The translations under genes and the position numbers were made by a program. Below are positions 1 to 8,534 of a stretch of DNA of 64,000 nucleotides, piece by piece; the stretch's first letter is position 1; each line of letters starts with the position of its first letter. A model generated the notes under the pieces. That model worked only from the letters and a program-made list of their open reading frames with translations. It did no database searches and had not been told where the DNA came from. Source of the DNA: Bacillus thermozeamaize (GTDB taxonomy: Bacteria > Bacillota > Bacilli > ZCTH02-B2); NCBI GenBank assembly GCA_002159075.1, contig LZRT01000094.1, positions 124,001 through 188,000 on the forward strand, written 5' to 3'.

Positions 1-183
1 GGTCTTGGAAAATAAGCTGGCTTCATGTTTTCTCATCTCCGTATGCATGGTGCTGTAGGATGAATGAACTAGATTTACATCTGCGTCTTCCAATTTTGTC
101 AAAAAGGCGGTGCTGTGGCAAGATAAGACTGGGATTGTCCCGAAACGGAAAACGGGCAGCGTGAAAAGGAGCAATAAAAACAG
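1..183. other. Non-coding stretch upstream of nth
   Basis: No convincing gene is seen here. The only open frame is a short one on the minus strand that overlaps the start of nth and has no ribosome binding site or recognisable motif. The Shine-Dalgarno sequence of nth (AAAGGAG) lies at the right end. Confidence 0.5.
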
Positions 184-819
184 ATGGATCGGTCCGTTCG
201 CACGAAAAAAATATTAAACATCCTGGAACAGACGTATCCGGATGCCCACTGTGAGTTGAATTACAGAAACCCATTTGAATTGCTTATCGCGACCATCTTG
301 TCGGCGCAATCCACCGATCAGCGGGTCAACGAGGTGACGGCCGAACTGTTTCAGAAATACCCGACTCCGGAAAGTTTCCTCACCCTGTCGCAAGAAGAAC
401 TGGCGGCGGAAATTCGCGGGATCGGACTGTATCGGAACAAGAGCAAAAATATCCTGAAAACCTGCCGCATTCTCGTGGAAGAATATAACGGACAGGTTCC
501 TTCCGACAGGGAAGCGCTCGAATCGCTGCCGGGTGTGGGAAGAAAAACGGCCAATGTGGTATTGAGCAACGCATTTGGCGTTCCCGCGATTGCCGTCGAT
601 ACCCATGTGTTTCGGGTGGCCAATCGGCTGGGCCTGGCTGACAGCGATGATGTCCGGGAAACGGAAGAGCAACTGATGCGCCGCATTCCCAAAACGAAGT
701 GGTCGCAGGCGCATCATTGGCTGATTTGGCACGGGCGGCGGATCTGCCACGCCCGAAACCCTCAATGTCACCGTTGTCCGTTGCTTGAGGTTTGCCGCTA
801 TGGACAACAGCGGAAATAA
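184..819 (+). CDS. nth: Endonuclease III (DNA glycosylase/AP lyase)
   Basis: The 211-residue product removes oxidised pyrimidines from DNA and nicks the resulting abasic site, the first step of base excision repair in the cytoplasm. The helix-hairpin-helix LPGVGRKTA is at about 115-123 and contains the expected catalytic lysine (about K121). The catalytic aspartate is in AVDTH (about D139). The C-terminal iron-sulfur loop has four cysteines (about 188, 195, 198, 204) with the C-x6-C-x2-C-x5-C spacing of a [4Fe-4S] cluster. Length is normal for the family. The ATG at 184 follows AAAGGAG at a suitable distance. It stands alone ahead of perR, from which a promoter and Per box separate it. Confidence 0.97.
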   Translation: MDRSVRTKKILNILEQTYPDAHCELNYRNPFELLIATILSAQSTDQRVNEVTAELFQKYPTPESFLTLSQEELAAEIRGIGLYRNKSKNILKTCRILVEEYNGQVPSDREALESLPGVGRKTANVVLSNAFGVPAIAVDTHVFRVANRLGLADSDDVRETEEQLMRRIPKTKWSQAHHWLIWHGRRICHARNPQCHRCPLLEVCRYGQQRK

Positions 820-837
820 AAGGTGGCTCCCGCTTTA

Positions 838-884
838 TTGACAAGGTTTCGACAGATCACATAAACTATTTATAATGATTCTAA
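838..884 (+). promoter_or_regulatory. perR promoter region with Per box
   Basis: A -35 hexamer TTGACA lies at 838-843 and a weak -10 (TAAACT, 862-867) follows 18 bp later. Directly downstream, 870-884 reads TTATAATGATTCTAA, which differs at one base from the Per box consensus TTATAATNATTATAA recalled from B. subtilis. Because it precedes perR itself, autoregulation by PerR is the natural reading. Confidence 0.75.
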
Positions 885-952
885 AATCGTTTGGGGAATA
901 AACGGAGGGTTGCAGCGTGTTGCCCGAGCAAAGTGGCTGTCACGGAGGAACG

Positions 953-1402
953 ATGAACCGTGTACAGCAGCGGATCAATACAGCGTTTGACAAGTTAAAA
1001 GCGACTGGCGTTCGGATCACTCCGCAACGCCAGGCGATTCTGGAATTCTTGATCCGGTCGATGAAGCATCCGACGGCGGACGAAATCTACAAGGCGCTGT
1101 CAGACCGGTTTCCAAATATGAGCGTCGCTACGGTATACAACAATTTGCGTGTGTTTAAAGATATCGGGATCGTCTCCGAGCTGACCTTCGGCGATGCCTC
1201 CAGCCGGTATGACGCAAATATTGAACACCCGCACTATCATGTGATTTGCAAGTCGTGCGGAAAAATTGTCGATTTTGAATATCCCTCGCTGGCGGAGCTG
1301 GAGCAGGTGGCCTCCCGCCACACCGGGTTTACGATCGACCATCACCGCTTGGAAATGTACGGGACATGCCAAGACTGTGAGCGCAAGAAAGCGGCGGAAT
1401 AA
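953..1402 (+). CDS. perR: Peroxide-responsive repressor PerR (Fur family)
   Basis: This 149-residue Fur-family repressor senses hydrogen peroxide by iron-catalysed histidine oxidation and controls oxidative-stress genes. An N-terminal winged helix ([13 protein letters not shown], about 18-30; [12 protein letters not shown], about 57-68) binds DNA. The regulatory metal ligands of B. subtilis PerR all have counterparts: H39, D87, H94, H96 and D107. The structural zinc site is CKSC (99-102) plus CQDC (139-142). The Asp at position 87, rather than Glu, favours PerR over Fur or Zur. The ATG at 953 has its own GGAGGA. A GTG at 917, also behind a GGAGG, would add 12 residues not typical of the family. 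A Per box lies upstream. Confidence 0.93.
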   Translation: MNRVQQRINTAFDKLKATGVRITPQRQAILEFLIRSMKHPTADEIYKALSDRFPNMSVATVYNNLRVFKDIGIVSELTFGDASSRYDANIEHPHYHVICKSCGKIVDFEYPSLAELEQVASRHTGFTIDHHRLEMYGTCQDCERKKAAE

Positions 1403-1522
1403 AAAGGCGAAATGAAAAGTCGTATGAATGACTAAATGACCAGTTACGAGCGTATCAATGCGCGCGACGTCGCGGCGTATAAAACGTATAAAATGACGTG
1501 CAAAAGACGCGCAAAATCCTGC

Positions 1523-1870
1523 TCAGGAAGATGGCGGCGTATGCTCCGGCTGTTTCGGGGCATTTTGTTGTTCCGGAGCGTATTTCGGATCAAAGGTGAG
1601 TGTTACGCCACAGAAGAGACACTCATCGGTTTTGCCGATCACTTTGGTGATCCGATTGCAACGCGGGCAAACCACTTTCGGTGCGCCATTGGAGAGCGTG
1701 CCGGCGAAAATATAGATGATGGTGCTGAACGCCAGCATGAGAATTCCCAAGGTCAGGAACACGAAAAGACCAGGCCGCCACAACAGGCCGATATACATCA
1801 AGATAACTCCGATGAAGATCAGGAGCATCGCGATCGTACGAAACTTGTTCAGCTTTCCTGTAAACAGCAT
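1523..1870 (-). CDS. YgzB-type membrane protein with zinc ribbon (DUF2614/UPF0295)
   Basis: A 115-residue protein of unknown function. Two hydrophobic segments (about 11-30 and 34-57) precede a cytoplasmic zinc-ribbon-like module with CPRC (68-71) and CLFC (84-87), followed by a Pro/Gln-rich tail. This layout matches YgzB, which lies beside perR in B. subtilis as well, so the pairing is conserved gene order. The ATG at 1870 follows GGAGGTA by five bases. A longer reading from 1903 lacks a better ribosome binding site. It converges on perR. The 120 bp between them hold a 12-bp palindrome (1463-1474) but no clear terminator. Confidence 0.85.
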   Translation of the reverse strand: MLFTGKLNKFRTIAMLLIFIGVILMYIGLLWRPGLFVFLTLGILMLAFSTIIYIFAGTLSNGAPKVVCPRCNRITKVIGKTDECLFCGVTLTFDPKYAPEQQNAPKQPEHTPPSS

Positions 1871-2044
1871 CAGAATACCTCCATTTCGCCAACAGTATAG
1901 CACAATCTCCGTGCTTCATCATCCGAATTTCTTTCAATTGCAATCGCAATACATCGGGTGTTGATCTTTCCGCAAACCTGTGCTAAGATACCAATTGCCC
2001 CTGGAAATCAGAGTGGCAATCGTTCTGCCAGGGAGAAGAAAATG

Positions 2045-2073
2045 TTGCAAACCCGTTCCTCGGGTGTTATAAT
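2045..2073 (+). promoter_or_regulatory. Promoter of the tRNA cluster
   Basis: TTGCAA (2045-2050) and TATAAT (2068-2073) are separated by 17 bp, about 15 bp ahead of the first tRNA. No other comparable promoter was seen inside the cluster, so the twelve tRNAs are probably one transcript. Confidence 0.8.
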
Positions 2074-2088
2074 TTAAAACGTGCTTGT

Positions 2089-2163
2089 TCCTCCGTAGCT
2101 CAATGGTAGAGCGCCCGGCTGTTAACCGGTAGGTTACAGGTTCGAGTCCTGTCGGAGGAGCCA
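2089..2163 (+). tRNA. tRNA-Asn (GTT)
   Basis: Acceptor TCCTCCG pairs with CGGAGGA. The anticodon loop CTGTTAA gives GTT. The T-loop TTCGAGT is present and CCA is encoded. It is the first gene of the cluster. Confidence 0.97.
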
Positions 2164-2167
2164 TCTT

Positions 2168-2260
2168 GGAGAGATGTCCGAGCTGGTCGAAGGAGCACGA
2201 TTGGAAATCGTGTAGACGCCCAAAAGCGTCTCGTGGGTTCGAATCCCACTCTCTCCGCCA
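2168..2260 (+). tRNA. tRNA-Ser (GGA)
   Basis: Acceptor GGAGAGA pairs with TCTCTCC. The anticodon loop TTGGAAA gives GGA. The long variable arm (class II) is the reason for its 93-nt length. CCA is encoded. Confidence 0.97.
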
Positions 2261-2275
2261 TTAAAAAGGTCATGT

Positions 2276-2350
2276 GGCCCGTTGGTCAAGTGGTTAAGAC
2301 ACCACCCTTTCACGGTGGTAACAGGGGTTCGAATCCCCTACGGGTCACCA
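2276..2350 (+). tRNA. tRNA-Glu (TTC)
   Basis: Acceptor GGCCCGT pairs with ACGGGTC (one G-U). The anticodon loop CTTTCAC gives TTC. CCA is encoded. Confidence 0.97.
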
Positions 2351-2353
2351 TCT

Positions 2354-2428
2354 GGACGGTTAGCTCAGCGGGAGAGCGCTCGCCTCACACGCGAGAGGCC
2401 ACTGGTTCGATCCCAGTACCGTCCACCA
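2354..2428 (+). tRNA. tRNA-Val (CAC)
   Basis: Acceptor GGACGGT pairs with ACCGTCC. The anticodon stem CTCGC/GCGAG encloses CTCACAC, giving CAC, which reads GTG. The usual valine tRNA in bacilli has TAC, so a second valine tRNA must exist elsewhere in the genome. CCA is encoded. Confidence 0.95.
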
Positions 2429-2441
2429 TCAAAAAAACCGT

Positions 2442-2517
<76 letters not shown>

Positions 2518-2521
2518 ATGT

Positions 2522-2598
2522 GGAGCTGTGGTGAAGTTGGAGTTCACGCCTGCCTGTCACGCAGGAGGTCGCGGGTTCGAGTCCCGTCAGCTCCGCCA
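2522..2598 (+). tRNA. tRNA-Asp (GTC)
   Basis: Acceptor GGAGCTG pairs with CAGCTCC. The anticodon loop CTGTCAC gives GTC. CCA is encoded. Confidence 0.97.
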
Positions 2599-2608
2599 TT
2601 TTTTTCGT

Positions 2609-2684
<76 letters not shown>

Positions 2685-2688
2685 TGTT

Positions 2689-2762
2689 AGGGGCGTAGTT
2701 TAACGGTAGAACAGCGGTCTCCAAAACCGCCAGTGTGGGTTCGATTCCTGCCGCCCCTGCCA
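2689..2762 (+). tRNA. tRNA-Trp (CCA)
   Basis: Acceptor AGGGGCG pairs with CGCCCCT. The anticodon loop CTCCAAA gives CCA. A 3' CCA end is encoded. Confidence 0.97.
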
Positions 2763-2781
2763 AATTGATATTTTGATACGT

Positions 2782-2858
2782 GGCGATCGTGGCGAAGTGG
2801 TTAACGCACCGGATTGTGGCTCCGGCATTCGTGGGTTCGAGTCCCATCGATCGCCCCA
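2782..2858 (+). tRNA. tRNA-His (GTG)
   Basis: Anticodon GTG. The acceptor carries the extra 5' G (position -1) opposite discriminator C, the identity mark of tRNA-His. The seven-base stem GCGATCG pairs with CGATCGC. CCA is encoded. Confidence 0.97.
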
Positions 2859-2859
2859 T

Positions 2860-2934
2860 TGGGGAGTAGCCAAGTGGTAAGGCAACGGACTTTGACTCCG
2901 TGATGCGTAGGTTCGAACCCTACCTCCCCAGCCA
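2860..2934 (+). tRNA. tRNA-Gln (TTG)
   Basis: Acceptor TGGGGAG pairs with CTCCCCA. The anticodon loop CTTTGAC gives TTG. It starts two bases after the end of tRNA-His. CCA is encoded. Confidence 0.97.
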
Positions 2935-2990
2935 TCAAAACGGCTCATTTATCAGCAGATTCCATATAAACAAGACCATGTTTCAATCAA

Positions 2991-3065
2991 GCGGAAGTGG
3001 CTCAGGGGTAGAGCATCGCCTTGCCAAGGCGAGGGTCGCGGGTTCGAATCCCGTCTTCCGCTCCA
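2991..3065 (+). tRNA. tRNA-Gly (GCC)
   Basis: Acceptor GCGGAAG pairs with CTTCCGC. The anticodon loop TTGCCAA gives GCC. CCA is encoded. Confidence 0.97.
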
Positions 3066-3102
3066 TTTTGATCATTGTATAAAGATCTGCGTATGAGAGC
3101 GT

Positions 3103-3176
3103 GGCGGCATAGCCAAGTGGTAAGGCACGGGTCTGCAAAACCCTCATCCCCGGTTCGAATCCGGGTGCCGCCTCCA
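3103..3176 (+). tRNA. tRNA-Cys (GCA)
   Basis: Acceptor GGCGGCA pairs with TGCCGCC. The anticodon loop CTGCAAA gives GCA. It is the last gene of the cluster. CCA is encoded. Confidence 0.97.
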
Positions 3177-3254
3177 TTTATTATTTCCGAAGAGAACGAT
3201 GCAGCCGTTGTCATGTTGCGATGATCTTGCTTCAACAAAGAGGAGGCGTCAACG

Positions 3255-3294
3255 GGCAACCAGACCGTAACAAGCGGATGCTGGTTGCCTTTTT
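3255..3294 (+). terminator. Terminator of the tRNA cluster
   Basis: GGCAACCAG (3255-3263) pairs perfectly with CTGGTTGCC (3281-3289) around a 17-nt loop and is followed by TTTTT. Confidence 0.8.
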
Positions 3295-3399
3295 GGTTTT
3301 CCGGCACTTGTGTCATTTGTGGTTCTTTTTGTGGCGTTGCTTGTCTATATATGAAGTATGATTGCTGACGAAACCATTGACGAAAGCCGCAGGTGTAAA

Positions 3400-4011
3400 A
3401 TGGAACACTGGATTCTCGCATTTTTGGAACGGTTCGGCTATCTTGGCGTCTTTTTGCTCATTGCGCTGGAAAACGTGTTTCCGCCAATCCCTTCCGAGGT
3501 GATCTTGACTTTCGGCGGCTTCATGACCACATACACCGGTCTGACGGTGCCGGGTGTCGTGGCTGCGGCCACTGCCGGCTCGCTTGTGGGCGCGGTCATT
3601 CTGTACGGAATCGGCCGCTTGCTGGACGCGGACAGGCTGGAACGGCTGGTGGCGCGATGGGGTCATGTGCTGCGCGTCAGGCCGGCAGACATCCAGCGAG
3701 CGGACGCGTGGTTTAAAAAATACGGCTACTGGGCTGTTTTTGTTGGCCGGATGATTCCTTTGGTGCGCAGCCTGATTTCCATTCCTGCCGGGATGTCGCG
3801 AATGAATTTTTGGGTTTTCCTTTTTTTCACTGCGGCGGGAACGGTGATATGGAATGTGGCGCTTGTCTCGACAGGCGCCCTGTTGGGCCAATCGTGGGAA
3901 ACGATTCTTCATTACATGGACGTCTACTCGTATGTGACTTACGCCGTTCTTGGCTTGGGAGCCGTGATTTTCTTCGTATGGTGGTTTCGCCGGAGCCGTT
4001 CCGGACGGTAA
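3400..4011 (+). CDS. DedA-family membrane protein, probable undecaprenyl-phosphate flippase (UptA type)
   Basis: A 203-residue DedA/VTT-fold membrane protein. Known members such as B. subtilis UptA (YngC) return undecaprenyl phosphate across the membrane so it can carry new wall precursors. The diagnostic ENVFPPIPSE lies near residue 24, and a second conserved block with G-R-MIPLVRSLISIPAG is near 115-130. At least four hydrophobic helices are visible. The ATG at 3400 begins a typical DedA N-terminus (MEHWILAFLERFG) behind AGGTG. An ATG at 3358 would add 14 polar residues. It sits 71 bp ahead of uppP, which makes the same lipid carrier on the outer face, and the pairing supports the lipid-carrier role. 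The substrate is inferred. Confidence 0.85.
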   Translation: MEHWILAFLERFGYLGVFLLIALENVFPPIPSEVILTFGGFMTTYTGLTVPGVVAAATAGSLVGAVILYGIGRLLDADRLERLVARWGHVLRVRPADIQRADAWFKKYGYWAVFVGRMIPLVRSLISIPAGMSRMNFWVFLFFTAAGTVIWNVALVSTGALLGQSWETILHYMDVYSYVTYAVLGLGAVIFFVWWFRRSRSGR

Positions 4012-4082
4012 GGTTTCAAGCGGAAGACGGCCTGTCAGAAACATGTGCCGGTCAGAAATGCGAATAAGGGGAACAAAGAGGC

Positions 4083-4958
4083 ATGGATACAATATTGGGT
4101 TTGGGAATGTTGTTGAAAGCGCTGATTTTAGGGTTGGTCGAAGGGGTGACTGAATATATTCCCGTTTCGTCGACGGGACACATGATCATCGTGGATGACA
4201 TGTGGCTGCGGTCGGAGGAATTTTTGACCAAATACGGCGCCAATACGTTTAAGGTCGTGATTCAGCTCGGCTCCATTTTGGCCGTTGTCATTCATTTTTG
4301 GGACCGCTTTATGGGGCTTTTGGGACTGTCCAGGCGTCATGAAGTCTTGCGGGGCCGGGGCGGCGGGTTGCCGCTGGGGAGGCGGAACAAACTGACGCTG
4401 GGGAAAGTCATTGTCGGTTTGTTGCCGGCGGGTGTTTTGGGATTGGCGTTTAAAGATTTCATCGATGATTATTTGTTTTCGACCCAAACGGTGCTGTGGG
4501 CTTTGGTAATCGGAGCTCTGCTGATGATTCTTGCGGACCGGGTGGCTTCCAGAAACGCCAAACACATAAAAACGCAGACGGTGGACGATGTGACCTATGG
4601 GCAGGCGTTTTTGGTCGGCTTGTTTCAATGCCTGTCTTTGTGGCCCGGGTTTTCCCGTTCCGGCGCCACCATTTCCGGCGGTGTGCTGCTCGGCATGAGT
4701 CACCGGGCGGCGGCTGATTTTACGTTCATCATGGCCGTCCCGATCATGTTCGGAGCCAGCCTGGTTTCGTTGCTCAAAAACTGGGAATATATCACGTGGG
4801 AGATGTTGTCCTTTTTTGTGGCCGGCTTTATCAGCGCTTTTGTGTTTGCGTGGCTGTCCGTCGGTTTTTTCTTGAAAGTGATTTCCAAGGTCAAGTTGTT
4901 GCCGTTTGCCATTTACCGGATCGTTTTGGCTATCGTGATTTGGCTGGTTTATTTTTAA
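4083..4958 (+). CDS. uppP: Undecaprenyl-diphosphatase (UppP/BacA)
   Basis: This 291-residue integral membrane enzyme dephosphorylates undecaprenyl diphosphate to undecaprenyl phosphate, recycling the carrier for peptidoglycan and other wall polymers; it also gives bacitracin tolerance. The catalytic ExxxE motif is at E20-E24 with PVSSTGH at 27-33, and the second conserved block PGFSRSG is at 188-194. Hydrophobic helices fill the rest. An Arg/Gly-rich cytoplasmic loop (about 83-103) is somewhat long. It begins with ATG after GGGGAACAAAGAGGC. The tandem with a DedA flippase gene suggests co-transcription, and an intrinsic terminator follows. Confidence 0.96.
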   Translation: MDTILGLGMLLKALILGLVEGVTEYIPVSSTGHMIIVDDMWLRSEEFLTKYGANTFKVVIQLGSILAVVIHFWDRFMGLLGLSRRHEVLRGRGGGLPLGRRNKLTLGKVIVGLLPAGVLGLAFKDFIDDYLFSTQTVLWALVIGALLMILADRVASRNAKHIKTQTVDDVTYGQAFLVGLFQCLSLWPGFSRSGATISGGVLLGMSHRAAADFTFIMAVPIMFGASLVSLLKNWEYITWEMLSFFVAGFISAFVFAWLSVGFFLKVISKVKLLPFAIYRIVLAIVIWLVYF

Positions 4959-4972
4959 AAAAAGGGCAGATG

Positions 4973-5014
4973 AAACACCCCGTCACGTTCAAGAAACGTG
5001 ACGGGGTGTTTTTT
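4973..5014 (+). terminator. Terminator after uppP
   Basis: A long perfect stem, AAACACCCCGTCACGTT pairing with AACGTGACGGGGTGTTT, with a very short loop and six Ts after it. It lies between convergent genes and may also stop the minus-strand transcript. Confidence 0.9.
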
Positions 5015-5029
5015 CTTTGACAGCTCCTT

Positions 5030-6091
5030 TTACTGCGTTGAAGACGGCATTGTCTTCCGGTCGGATCGGGCAAGTTCGCGCTTGACCACCGGGGCCACCT
5101 CGGTGCCCAAGAGTTCGATGGCGCGCAGCACTTTTTTGTGCGGCAACGTGCCCACGGTCAACTGCAAGAGGAAGCGATCGTGGCCGAAGATTTCATGCTG
5201 GAACAGGATTTTTTCAATCACCTGCTGGGGACTGCCGACAAAATCGGCGCCCCGAAGCGAACAGGAAAACTCAAATTGCTCCCGCGTCATGGGCGGCCAG
5301 CCCCGTTCCTGTCCCAACCGGTCCATAACCGTCTTGAACGCGGGAAACGCGGTGTCGACCGCTTCTTGCGATGTGTCGGCGAGGAAGCCGTGAGAGTTGA
5401 TGCTCAGGCGAGGCTTCGGATGTCCGGCTTTTTGCGCGGCTGTCCGGTGCAATTGGGCAAAAGGCGCAAACCGTTCCGGCAAGCCGCCGATGATGGCCAG
5501 CGCCATGGGCAGACCGAGTGCGCCCGCGCGGATGGCCGACTCAGGGGTTCCCCCGACGGCCACCCAGACCGGCAGCGGATTTTGCAGCGGCCGGGGATAG
5601 ACGCCGCGGTTGTCGATGGGCGGGCGGTGATTTCCCGACCAGGTGATATGTTCCGACTCCCGCAATTTGAGCAGCAGATCGAGTTTTTCCGCAAACAGTT
5701 CGTCGTAGTCCTTCAGGTCGTAGCCAAAAAGAGGGAACGATTCGATAAAGGAACCGCGGCCCACCATGATTTCGGCCCGGCCTTGGGATAGCAAGTCCAA
5801 GGTGGCGAATTGCTGAAACACCCGGACCGGATCGTCGGAACTCAAGACGTTCACCGCGCTGGTCAACCGGATCCGTTTCGTGCGGGAAGCGGCGGCCGCC
5901 AGCACCACGGCCGGTGCGGAAACGGTGTAGTCCGGACGATGATGCTCGCCGACGCCGTACACGTCGAGGCCGACTTGATCGGCCAATTCGATTTCTTCCA
6001 TCAGGCGTTGCAACCGTTCGGAGGGGCTGATCAACTGGCCGGTTTCCGGATCAACGGTTCGTTCGCCAAAGGTATAGATGCCGATTTCCAT
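5030..6091 (-). CDS. LLM-class flavin-dependent oxidoreductase (bacterial luciferase family)
   Basis: A 353-residue TIM-barrel protein of the luciferase-like monooxygenase superfamily, which uses FMN (or F420) with varied substrates. Visible family signs are the N-terminal [10 protein letters not shown] strand, [10 protein letters not shown] near 47-56, the [19 protein letters not shown] block near 80-100, [12 protein letters not shown] near 113-124, and [12 protein letters not shown] near 180-191. The ATG at 6091 has GGAGG nine bases upstream; a more distal start has none. It is monocistronic, facing uppP. The natural substrate cannot be told. Confidence 0.85.
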   Translation of the reverse strand: MEIGIYTFGERTVDPETGQLISPSERLQRLMEEIELADQVGLDVYGVGEHHRPDYTVSAPAVVLAAAASRTKRIRLTSAVNVLSSDDPVRVFQQFATLDLLSQGRAEIMVGRGSFIESFPLFGYDLKDYDELFAEKLDLLLKLRESEHITWSGNHRPPIDNRGVYPRPLQNPLPVWVAVGGTPESAIRAGALGLPMALAIIGGLPERFAPFAQLHRTAAQKAGHPKPRLSINSHGFLADTSQEAVDTAFPAFKTVMDRLGQERGWPPMTREQFEFSCSLRGADFVGSPQQVIEKILFQHEIFGHDRFLLQLTVGTLPHKKVLRAIELLGTEVAPVVKRELARSDRKTMPSSTQ

Positions 6092-6377
6092 CGGTTGGCG
6101 CCTCCTTAAACTTGCCGATGATAGTGTGTGATTAGGCACACCATGTCATGTTTGGATCGGACACATCATCAAACACATATACAGATGGAAAACCATATAT
6201 TAGATACATATTACTCCCATATTACTCCGTTGTTGCGACACTAGGCAACACGCACCTGACAGTCACCACGGGTGCATGGACGGGACTGTCGGCCAAGGCG
6301 GGGAGTTCGCGAAACATAGGTAATTCAGAAGTTTCCATGATAAAATGATCGTGATTGAAAAAGGAGGGGAGAAACAG

Positions 6378-7145
6378 ATGTCATTCGTAAACAAGCTGTT
6401 GGCAAGTGTTGGTATTGGTTCGGCAACGGTGGACACGAAAATTTTTCGCAGCCAGCTGGTTCCCGGGGAGAACGTGGATGGGATCGTGCAAATCCGGGGA
6501 GGGAATGTCGAGCAGAACATTGACGGTATTTACCTTTCTTTGTTCACGACATACGAGCTGAAAAAAGATGACCATCGGGTAACCGCGCAAACCGAGATCG
6601 GCCGCTACCAATTGACCCAGCCTCTGGTCATTCGCCCAAATGAAGTCAAAGAAGTTCCCTTTTCCTTTCAATTGCCGCTGGATACCCCGATTACGATCGG
6701 TAAAACCAAGGTATGGGTACGGACTGGACTGGACATCAAAAATGCCGTCGATCCCGCTGACCGTGATTACATATCCATTGTCCCGACACCATTGGTCGGA
6801 GCATTTTTTGATTCATTGAGCAAATTGGGTTTCCGCTTGCGGAATGCCGATTGTGAACAGGCAAAAGGGATTTTCCGCAAACGGCTGCCCTTCATCCAGG
6901 AATTTGAATTTGTACCCGTGAGCGGGGCGTTTAGAGGGAAGCTGGACGAATTGGAGGTTGTCTTTTTTCCGAACCCTGACGGTGTTGAAGTGTTGATGGA
7001 GGTGGACAGGAAAGCGCGAGGATTTGCCAGCTTATTGGCCGAAGCGCTGGAAATGGATGAAAGTCTGGTGAGATTTTTTGTCTCGGAACGGGATATTCCT
7101 CATTTGACCGAAATCATTCGCTCCGTGATAGCCCGTTACAGTTAA
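6378..7145 (+). CDS. spo0M: Sporulation-control protein Spo0M
   Basis: A 255-residue arrestin-fold protein of the Spo0M family, which in B. subtilis influences entry into sporulation and cell-cycle events. It has the family N-terminus (MSFVNKLLASVGIGSATVDT), the beta-rich core with GENVDGIVQIRGGNVEQNIDG-type repeats near 35-55, and an acidic C-terminal part. The ATG at 6378 follows AAAGGAGGGG; the in-frame codon at 6345 has no ribosome binding site. In the 286 bp upstream, ATAGGTAA (6316-6323) resembles a sigma-H -35 element, but the matching -10 is poor. A terminator follows. Confidence 0.92.
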   Translation: MSFVNKLLASVGIGSATVDTKIFRSQLVPGENVDGIVQIRGGNVEQNIDGIYLSLFTTYELKKDDHRVTAQTEIGRYQLTQPLVIRPNEVKEVPFSFQLPLDTPITIGKTKVWVRTGLDIKNAVDPADRDYISIVPTPLVGAFFDSLSKLGFRLRNADCEQAKGIFRKRLPFIQEFEFVPVSGAFRGKLDELEVVFFPNPDGVEVLMEVDRKARGFASLLAEALEMDESLVRFFVSERDIPHLTEIIRSVIARYS

Positions 7146-7264
7146 ACCGGATGAAAGAACGCGGAATGTTTATGGGATACCGGGCACACCCGAAGCGGCG
7201 GATATGGCGCTGGACGGGCATGCGCGGAGTGACAGGACATCGGGACAGGTCATCAGGACAGGAC

Positions 7265-7295
7265 ATCGGACGCGGTGAACGCCGCGTCCGATTTT
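7265..7295 (+). terminator. Terminator after spo0M
   Basis: ATCGGACGCGG (7265-7275) pairs perfectly with CCGCGTCCGAT (7282-7292), followed by TTTT. Confidence 0.8.
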
Positions 7296-7378
7296 GCATC
7301 TTCAGGGCATTTCACATGCGACACGACACGGTTGATCGCGTGATTTTCGTCATTGGGATTTACCCCTTTTTTCGGCAT

Positions 7379-7433
7379 TTGACACAAAGCATGATCTTTG
7401 ATAAATTATTCATCGATAATGAGAATCGTTATC
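7379..7433 (+). promoter_or_regulatory. Fur-regulated promoter of a siderophore-binding protein gene
   Basis: TTGACA (7379-7384), 17 bp, TAAATT (7402-7407). Just downstream, 7415-7433 reads GATAATGAGAATCGTTATC, 17 of 19 matches to the classical Fur box. Fur bound here would cover the transcription start. The rest of the 380-bp gap between spo0M and the next gene holds nothing else that I recognise. Confidence 0.85.
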
Positions 7434-7525
7434 AATTATCAATGCAAAACATCCGGAATTCTTCGTTGAAAAGCTGATCAACCGTCAAGGAGAATCAGGG
7501 CATATGGAGCAAAAAGGAGGGCGTC

Positions 7526-8527
7526 ATGTCAACAAACAGACTGCAACTGGCCGGTGTTGTTCTTGTCGCTTTCATGCTGCTGCTGACTGCTTGCGCAGGT
7601 GCCGGCAATTCCGGTGGTGAAAATGCGGCGACGCCGTCATCAAAGGAAACCTCAACATCTTCGTCCGCCGGATCGGCTGAGCCAAAAACCCGTTCCTTTC
7701 AGACCGTCAAGGGAGCGGTGGAGATACCGGTCCATCCGCAGCGGATTGTGACCGATTATTATGCAGGCGAATTGCTCGCGGTCGGTGCCAACGTGGTCGG
7801 AGCGGTGTCGACCGCCTTTGACAATCCGTTTTTGAAGGATCTTCTGAAACGGGCGGAAGATGTGGGCGATCCGATCAACGTGGAAAAAGTGTTGGAGCTG
7901 AATCCGGATTTGATCATCGTGATGTATGACAAAAACTATGATGCCCTCTCCAAGATCGCCCCGACATTGCATATTCCATACGGCACGGCGTCCGATATTT
8001 ATGAAACCCTGACGTTGTTTGGCGACATCGTGGGGCAGCCCGAACAGGCCGAGCAGTTTATCGCGGAGTATGAAAAAAAGGCGGCAGAAGGCCGGGAAAA
8101 GCTGAAAGACGTGATCGACGAGACGGCTACTTTCGGGTTGTATGAATTGACGGATAAAGGCGAATTGTGGATGTTTGGGGATAATGCGGGAAGAGGCGGA
8201 CAAGCCATCTACAATGCGTTAAAATTGAAAATGCCGGAGAAGATGGCGAACACTGGAGAACAAGTGTTTCAGCTTTCCATGGAAGTGCTTCCCGAGTATG
8301 CCGCGGATTACATGTTTCTGACCGTGTACGATCCGGAAAACAGGGGCGAAGCGTTGAAACAACTGCAAAACTCTCCCATTTTGCGTGACTTGAAAGCCGT
8401 CAAGAGCAACAGGTTGTTCATCAACGACTTCAACACGTTTTATCCTTACGATCCGATTTCCATCACGAAACAAATTGATTTGTTCGTGGAGATGATTGTG
8501 GAAAGAAGCAAAGGGAACGAAAAATGA
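7526..8527 (+). CDS. Iron-siderophore ABC transporter substrate-binding lipoprotein
   Basis: A 333-residue lipoprotein that captures a ferric siderophore outside the membrane and hands it to an FecCD-type permease. It has a hydrophobic signal and lipobox LLTAC (lipid-modified Cys about 23), a Ser/Thr-rich linker (to about 55), then a PBP2-like fold with two lobes (PQRIV near 71-75; LNPDLIIVMYD near 131-141). AAGGAGGG precedes the ATG. A Fur box lies 92 bp upstream. The matching permeases are probably those at 14126-16209. The siderophore type cannot be read from sequence; the FeuA/YfiY group is a fair comparison. Confidence 0.9.
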   Translation: MSTNRLQLAGVVLVAFMLLLTACAGAGNSGGENAATPSSKETSTSSSAGSAEPKTRSFQTVKGAVEIPVHPQRIVTDYYAGELLAVGANVVGAVSTAFDNPFLKDLLKRAEDVGDPINVEKVLELNPDLIIVMYDKNYDALSKIAPTLHIPYGTASDIYETLTLFGDIVGQPEQAEQFIAEYEKKAAEGREKLKDVIDETATFGLYELTDKGELWMFGDNAGRGGQAIYNALKLKMPEKMANTGEQVFQLSMEVLPEYAADYMFLTVYDPENRGEALKQLQNSPILRDLKAVKSNRLFINDFNTFYPYDPISITKQIDLFVEMIVERSKGNEK

Positions 8528-8534
8528 TTTGCGC

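Noticed and set aside
1463-1474. Perfect palindrome CGCGACGTCGCG between perR and the YgzB-like gene
   Set aside because: Short GC-rich palindrome with no T-run or known binding protein; likely chance.
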